Below are positions 60,941 through 64,000 of a stretch of DNA of 64,000 bases, in pieces; positions within the stretch are counted from its first letter, which is position 1, and every line of letters begins with the position of its first letter. Origin of the DNA: an uncultured Acidobacteriota bacterium. GTDB lineage: Bacteria > Acidobacteriota > Terriglobia > Bryobacterales > Bryobacteraceae. Position numbers and translations under genes: made by a program. The stretch lies in assembly GCA_902826605.1 (NCBI GenBank), contig CADEFM010000005.1, positions 186,001 through 250,000 of the forward strand, written 5' to 3'. The notes below the pieces were generated by a model, which was given only the letters and a program-made list of their open reading frames with translations, was not told the DNA's origin and searched no databases.

Positions 60941-61846
60941 TCATACTTGCGGGCGGGCTGTCTGCAAACGCACCAGCCATTCTTGCAGATCCGCCGGCAG
61001 CGGCGCCTCTACGGTAACGCGCTGGGCCGCCACCTGGCTGTCAAACACGATCCGGTGCGCGTGCAGAAATATTCGTTCCGCGGGAGGCGCGCCATAAAGC
61101 CGGTCGCCCGCCACCGCATGCCCGATGCTCGCAAGATGCACTCGAATCTGGTGCGTGCGCCCCGTGCCGATCCGGACTTCCAGGAACGTGTATTTCTCGA
61201 AGCGCTCCAGAACGCGATATGCAGTGAGGGCTGAGCGTCCGGATCCGCTCCGCGTGGTCATGCGCGTGCGTCGCGCTGAATCGCGTTCGATAGGAGTGTT
61301 GACCCGCCCGGAGTCAGCGCCCACGGTTCCATGAACAAGCGCCAGGTAGACTTTTTCAACGGTGCGTCCGGAGAATTGCTTCGCCAGATGCTGGTGCGCC
61401 GCATCGTCGCGTGCGACTAGCAAAACGCCGCTGGTTCCCTTGTCCAAACGATGCACAATGCCCGGCCGCAAGTCTCCGCCGAGCTGCGAGAGTTTCGCGA
61501 AATGATGAATCAGCCGGTTCACGAGCGTCCCGGAATGTGCGCCGGCGCCGGCGTGCACAATCAACCCGGCGGGCTTGTTCACCGCGATGACCGACGCGTC
61601 TTCATAGAGGATGTCAATCGGCAAATCCTCCGGCGAAGCCTTAAGGGCGGGCAGTTCGCCGGGCGATACCTCGATGCGTTCGCCGCCTCGCAGCACGGCC
61701 GACGCTTTCACTGACGCGCCGTTCACCGTCACGCGGCCATCCTTGATCCAGCTCTGCAGGCGCGAGCGGGTGTACTGCGGGAGTTGGGCCTGCAGGAAGT
61801 GGTCCAGGCGCTTGCCGGAATCCTCGGGAGATGCGGAAAGCGTCAC
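60941..61846 (-). CDS. RluA-family 23S rRNA pseudouridine synthase (RluD-like)
   Basis: 301 residues. An S4 domain (about 13-60; RLDHFLQAQLPQYTRSRLQSWI) is followed by the catalytic domain: VIAVNKPAGLIVHAG, HRLDKGTSGVLLVARD with catalytic Asp135, EKVYLALVHG, and FLEVRIGTGRTHQIRVHLASIGHAVAGDRLYG. The S4-RluD layout matches the enzyme that modifies helix 69 of 23S rRNA. Its ATG overlaps the metW stop by 4 bp, so it is the third gene of the metX operon. Confidence 0.93.
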   Translation of the reverse strand: MTLSASPEDSGKRLDHFLQAQLPQYTRSRLQSWIKDGRVTVNGASVKASAVLRGGERIEVSPGELPALKASPEDLPIDILYEDASVIAVNKPAGLIVHAGAGAHSGTLVNRLIHHFAKLSQLGGDLRPGIVHRLDKGTSGVLLVARDDAAHQHLAKQFSGRTVEKVYLALVHGTVGADSGRVNTPIERDSARRTRMTTRSGSGRSALTAYRVLERFEKYTFLEVRIGTGRTHQIRVHLASIGHAVAGDRLYGAPPAERIFLHAHRIVFDSQVAAQRVTVEAPLPADLQEWLVRLQTARPQV

Positions 61847-62454
61847 GGCCGTGATGCGCCTGAAAACATAAACACGCCCACCTCCGCCATTAGGTTCGGG
61901 AGGGTCGCGACTTGGTTGTGGCCGGAAAGATACATGCGCCTTTCAATGTGCCAGCCTTCCTTTTGAGCCAGCAGCTCGAAATCGTGCACGGTGAGGAAGT
62001 GAATATTCGGCGAATCGAACCATTCGTGCGGAAACAGATCGGTCTTGGGCGCGCGGCCAGTGAGCAGATGATTTAGTCGCATGCTCCAATGTCCGAAGTT
62101 CGGGAAAGCCACGATCGCCTTTTTCCCGATACGCAACATGCCTTGCAGCACGCGCAAGGGATGGCGCGTTTCCTGCAAGGTTTGGCTGAGGATCACGTAA
62201 TCGAACGCTTTGCCCGGATAGTCTTCCAGGGCCGATTCCAGATCGCCTTGATATACGGACACGCCGCGAGCGATGGCTTTTTGCACACTGGCGCTCACCA
62301 TCTCCACGCCACGCGCGTCCACTTGCTTATTTTCCTTCAGCCAGGACAATAGAAGCCCTTCGCCGCAGCCGAGGTCGAGCACGCGCGTGCGCGGCTCCAC
62401 CAGTTCACCGATCAGCGCGTAGTCGCTGCGCCCATAAATGTCACGAACGCCCAT
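61843..62454 (-). CDS. metW: MetW, methionine biosynthesis partner of MetX
   Basis: 203 residues. The methyltransferase-like fold keeps [77 protein letters not shown] and [19 protein letters not shown], the MetW signature. MetW assists homoserine O-acylation by MetX in bacteria that have both. It overlaps the metX stop by 14 bp and the rluA-family start by 4 bp; no SAM-binding activity need be assumed. Confidence 0.93.
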   Translation of the reverse strand: MGVRDIYGRSDYALIGELVEPRTRVLDLGCGEGLLLSWLKENKQVDARGVEMVSASVQKAIARGVSVYQGDLESALEDYPGKAFDYVILSQTLQETRHPLRVLQGMLRIGKKAIVAFPNFGHWSMRLNHLLTGRAPKTDLFPHEWFDSPNIHFLTVHDFELLAQKEGWHIERRMYLSGHNQVATLPNLMAEVGVFMFSGASRP

Positions 62455-63532
62455 GGGCCGTCCCTATCGCTTTGGCTTCGCGGAGCGTGCTCGCCAGAAA
62501 CCCGCGGACCAGTTCGGCTTGCTCGTCCACCTCAACCAGGAACGCGTCGTGGCCGTAGTGCGAAGTGAGATTGCAATAGGCGACGTCGCAATTGCGGCTG
62601 CGCAGCGCACTGACGATTTCGAGCGATTGATAGCTGGGGTAAAGCCAGTCCGACGTGAAGCTCAGCACCAGAAAGCGGGTGGGTATGTTCTCAAACAGCG
62701 TGGATAGCGCTCCCCGCTGCGTCAGGTCATAAGAATCCATCGCGCGCGTTATATAAAGATACGAGTTCGCGTCGAAGCGGTCTACAAACTGACTGCCGCG
62801 GTAGTGCAGATAGCTCTCCACTTCAAACTTGTTCTGACCCTCACGCACGCGGCGGCCGAATTTCTGGCGCATGCTCTCGTCGCTCATATAGGTGATGTGG
62901 CCCACCATGCGCGCAACGCTCAACCCGCGCGCCGGAGGACGTCCGTTGTAATAGTTGCCTTCGTTCCAGTCGGGATCGGCCATGATCGCCTGGCGTCCCA
63001 CTTCGTTGAACGCGATCTGCTGGGCGCTGTGCCGGGTGGTGGTGGCGATGGGCAGCGCGGCCAGTACATGATCCGGATACACCACTGCCCATTCGAGCGC
63101 CTGCATCCCTCCCATGGACCCGCCCGCGACTGCCAGAAGCCGCCGAATGCCGAGGTGATCGATCAGCTTCTTCTGCAACCGGACCATGTCCGAAATCGTA
63201 ATTGCCGGAAACGCCATGCCCCACGGACATCCCGTCGCTGGATTCAGCGAACCGGGTCCCGTGGTTCCCCTGCACCCGCCAACGACGTTGGAACAAATCA
63301 CGAAGTGTTTGTCGGTATCGAAACCCTTGCCGGGGCCGATCATGTTGTTCCACCAGCCACCCTCGCCCCCCGCGTGCGCGTCGCCCGAAAACGCGTGTTC
63401 CACCAGGATCGCGTTGCTCTTGTCTTCATTTAGAGTGCCGTAGGTTTCGTAGGCGCACGTCACTGGCGCAAGCGTAACTCCGCAATCGAGTTCGAGGCTG
63501 TCAAAGGTGACAATCGAGGCCTGGGTGATCAT
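62441..63532 (-). CDS. metX: Homoserine O-acyltransferase MetX
   Basis: 363 residues of the alpha/beta-hydrolase MetX family. [25 protein letters not shown] and the nucleophile elbow [12 protein letters not shown] with Ser139; the Asp-His relay is near FTSDWLYP and [10 protein letters not shown]. It acylates homoserine from acetyl-CoA (or succinyl-CoA), the first step of methionine synthesis. The first gene of metX-metW-rluD. A leader of about 100-200 nt lies upstream with TTGACA at 63712-63717, but no SAM riboswitch motif is recognised. Confidence 0.95.
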   Translation of the reverse strand: MITQASIVTFDSLELDCGVTLAPVTCAYETYGTLNEDKSNAILVEHAFSGDAHAGGEGGWWNNMIGPGKGFDTDKHFVICSNVVGGCRGTTGPGSLNPATGCPWGMAFPAITISDMVRLQKKLIDHLGIRRLLAVAGGSMGGMQALEWAVVYPDHVLAALPIATTTRHSAQQIAFNEVGRQAIMADPDWNEGNYYNGRPPARGLSVARMVGHITYMSDESMRQKFGRRVREGQNKFEVESYLHYRGSQFVDRFDANSYLYITRAMDSYDLTQRGALSTLFENIPTRFLVLSFTSDWLYPSYQSLEIVSALRSRNCDVAYCNLTSHYGHDAFLVEVDEQAELVRGFLASTLREAKAIGTAHGRS

Positions 63533-63804
63533 GAACGGGGGCTTAACTACAGTTTACAGGGTGGGGAGTGAGGATGGCCGAACCCCGTAAAACGCGCTTA
63601 GAACAAGCCAGGAACGATTCTCGAATTTTCCGGGCCGTAGCTATGGACGCTGACGCTTCGGCTCGCCGTTTTAGCGCGTAATTTCGCCCATCGATTTGAT
63701 TTTGCGAGGTTTGTCAAGAGAGGCATTCCACAAATCGCGGCAAGCGTGGTTCAAAGGCGCATCCCAGACGATGCGCGAAGGGGCAACCGGTGTAGACTGA
63801 AAAC
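63533..63804. other. 272-bp divergent region between metX and the DUF4160 gene
   Basis: No gene. A TTGACA at 63712-63717 (minus) with only a weak TCGATG 17 nt on could serve metX and would give a leader of about 150 nt. TAGACT at 63793-63798 precedes the rightward gene. I looked for SAM-I and SAM-II signatures and did not find them. Confidence 0.4.
63793..63798 (+). promoter_or_regulatory. -10-like TAGACT, 6 nt before the DUF4160 gene
   Basis: TAGACT, 6 nt, then GTG 63805, no Shine-Dalgarno; the same spacing as larE. Confidence 0.3.
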
Positions 63805-64000
63805 GTGCCGGAAATCAGCCGGTTCTTTGGAATCGTTATTCGCATGTTCACGGAAGCCGGAGCGCAGCATCACGCCGCTCATTTCCACGCGTACTATCAG
63901 GATCAGACCGGGATTTTTTCCATCGAGCCGGTTGAGATCATCGCCGGGGAATTGCCCAGACGGCAGATCCGGCTCATTGAGGCTTGGGCTGAGTTGCACC
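63805..64000 (+). CDS. DUF4160 protein, 5' part (runs off the window end)
   Basis: Frame open from GTG 63805 to the end of the window (65 residues), so the 3' end is missing. The start PEISRFFGIVIRMFTEAGAQ, then AHFHAYYQDQTGIFSIEPV and ELPRRQIRLIEAWAELH, is diagnostic of DUF4160. These small proteins are usually paired with a DUF2442 gene just downstream in what looks like a toxin-antitoxin-like module. The His-rich QHHAAHFHAYY block is conserved in the family. Function is not established. Confidence 0.8.
   Translation, partial: MPEISRFFGIVIRMFTEAGAQHHAAHFHAYYQDQTGIFSIEPVEIIAGELPRRQIRLIEAWAELH

Noticed and set aside
63533..63720. SAM riboswitch before metX
   Set aside because: No SAM-I or SAM-II core sequence recognised; kept only as a leader to be tested.
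63751..63999. 82-codon minus-strand frame at the window end
   Set aside because: It is antisense to the DUF4160 gene, whose family motifs are on the plus strand.
1..64000. CRISPR arrays, tRNA, rRNA and IS elements
   Set aside because: I found no regularly spaced repeats, cloverleaf-like sequences or transposase genes; toxin-antitoxin and immunity genes are the only mobile-like content.

Overview
The window is GC-rich, gene-dense chromosomal DNA with no tRNA, rRNA, IS element, prophage or CRISPR array visible. Gene content points to an Acidobacteriota genome of the Solibacter/Bryobacter type. The evidence is two very large Oar-like TonB-dependent receptors with an N-terminal carboxypeptidase-regulatory domain, a secreted protein with Ig-like repeats, a VWA protein, a beta-propeller hybrid sensor kinase, a secreted GxWEGDTLVV-type hypothetical protein, and many secreted NHL/YVTN propellers. 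This is inferred from families only; no marker gene was compared.

Layout. 1-11 kb: the tail of a DctA-type symporter, two tandem paralogous TonB-dependent receptors (minus strand) and, divergently, a secreted Ig-domain protein followed by a GH44 glycoside hydrolase, which together look like a polysaccharide-foraging locus. 11-21 kb: dtd; an ECF sigma / anti-sigma / Spy-like operon; secreted and membrane proteins; a dienelactone hydrolase; two glycosyltransferases; a VOC protein. 21-25 kb: the helicase pcrA, translationally coupled to a 52-residue very basic protein; a PIN toxin / ribbon-helix-helix antitoxin pair with a perfect inverted-repeat operator; a YVTN propeller. 25-34 kb: an AT-richer membrane gene, a FliA/WhiG-type sigma factor, a TonB/oxidoreductase operon, the hybrid sensor kinase, larE and an orphan Imm50-like immunity gene. 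34-43 kb: an RND pump and a polysaccharide operon (Wzt ATPase, coiled-coil methyltransferase, GT2-GT4 fusion). 43-49 kb: a methionine/folate operon (homocysteine methyltransferase-MTHFR fusion, then metH). 49-53 kb: the conserved phoH-ybeY-CNNM/CorC-era cluster plus a BON protein. 53-64 kb: an unknown gene with quinone oxidoreductase and RidA; ispD-ispF next to a PIN-TRAM protein; an RRM protein; nitronate monooxygenase; DUF2490; VWA; metX-metW-rluD; and a DUF4160 gene cut by the window end.

Two themes cross the window. Methionine synthesis appears at two loci: metX/metW for homoserine acylation, and MTHFR/metH for the methyl-transfer end. Many monocistronic or operon-leading genes have no Shine-Dalgarno sequence but carry a TANNNT -10-like hexamer about 6-11 nt before the start codon, often exactly 6, which suggests that leaderless transcripts are common here.

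Most housekeeping calls are firm. The items most worth a second look are the pcrA-coupled basic micro-protein, the antitoxin operator, the leaderless-promoter pattern, the GT2-GT4 fusion beside a Wzt without visible Wzm, the unannotated domain of the secreted protein before GH44, and the FliA-like sigma factor with an Ala/Pro/Arg-rich tail and no flagellar neighbours.
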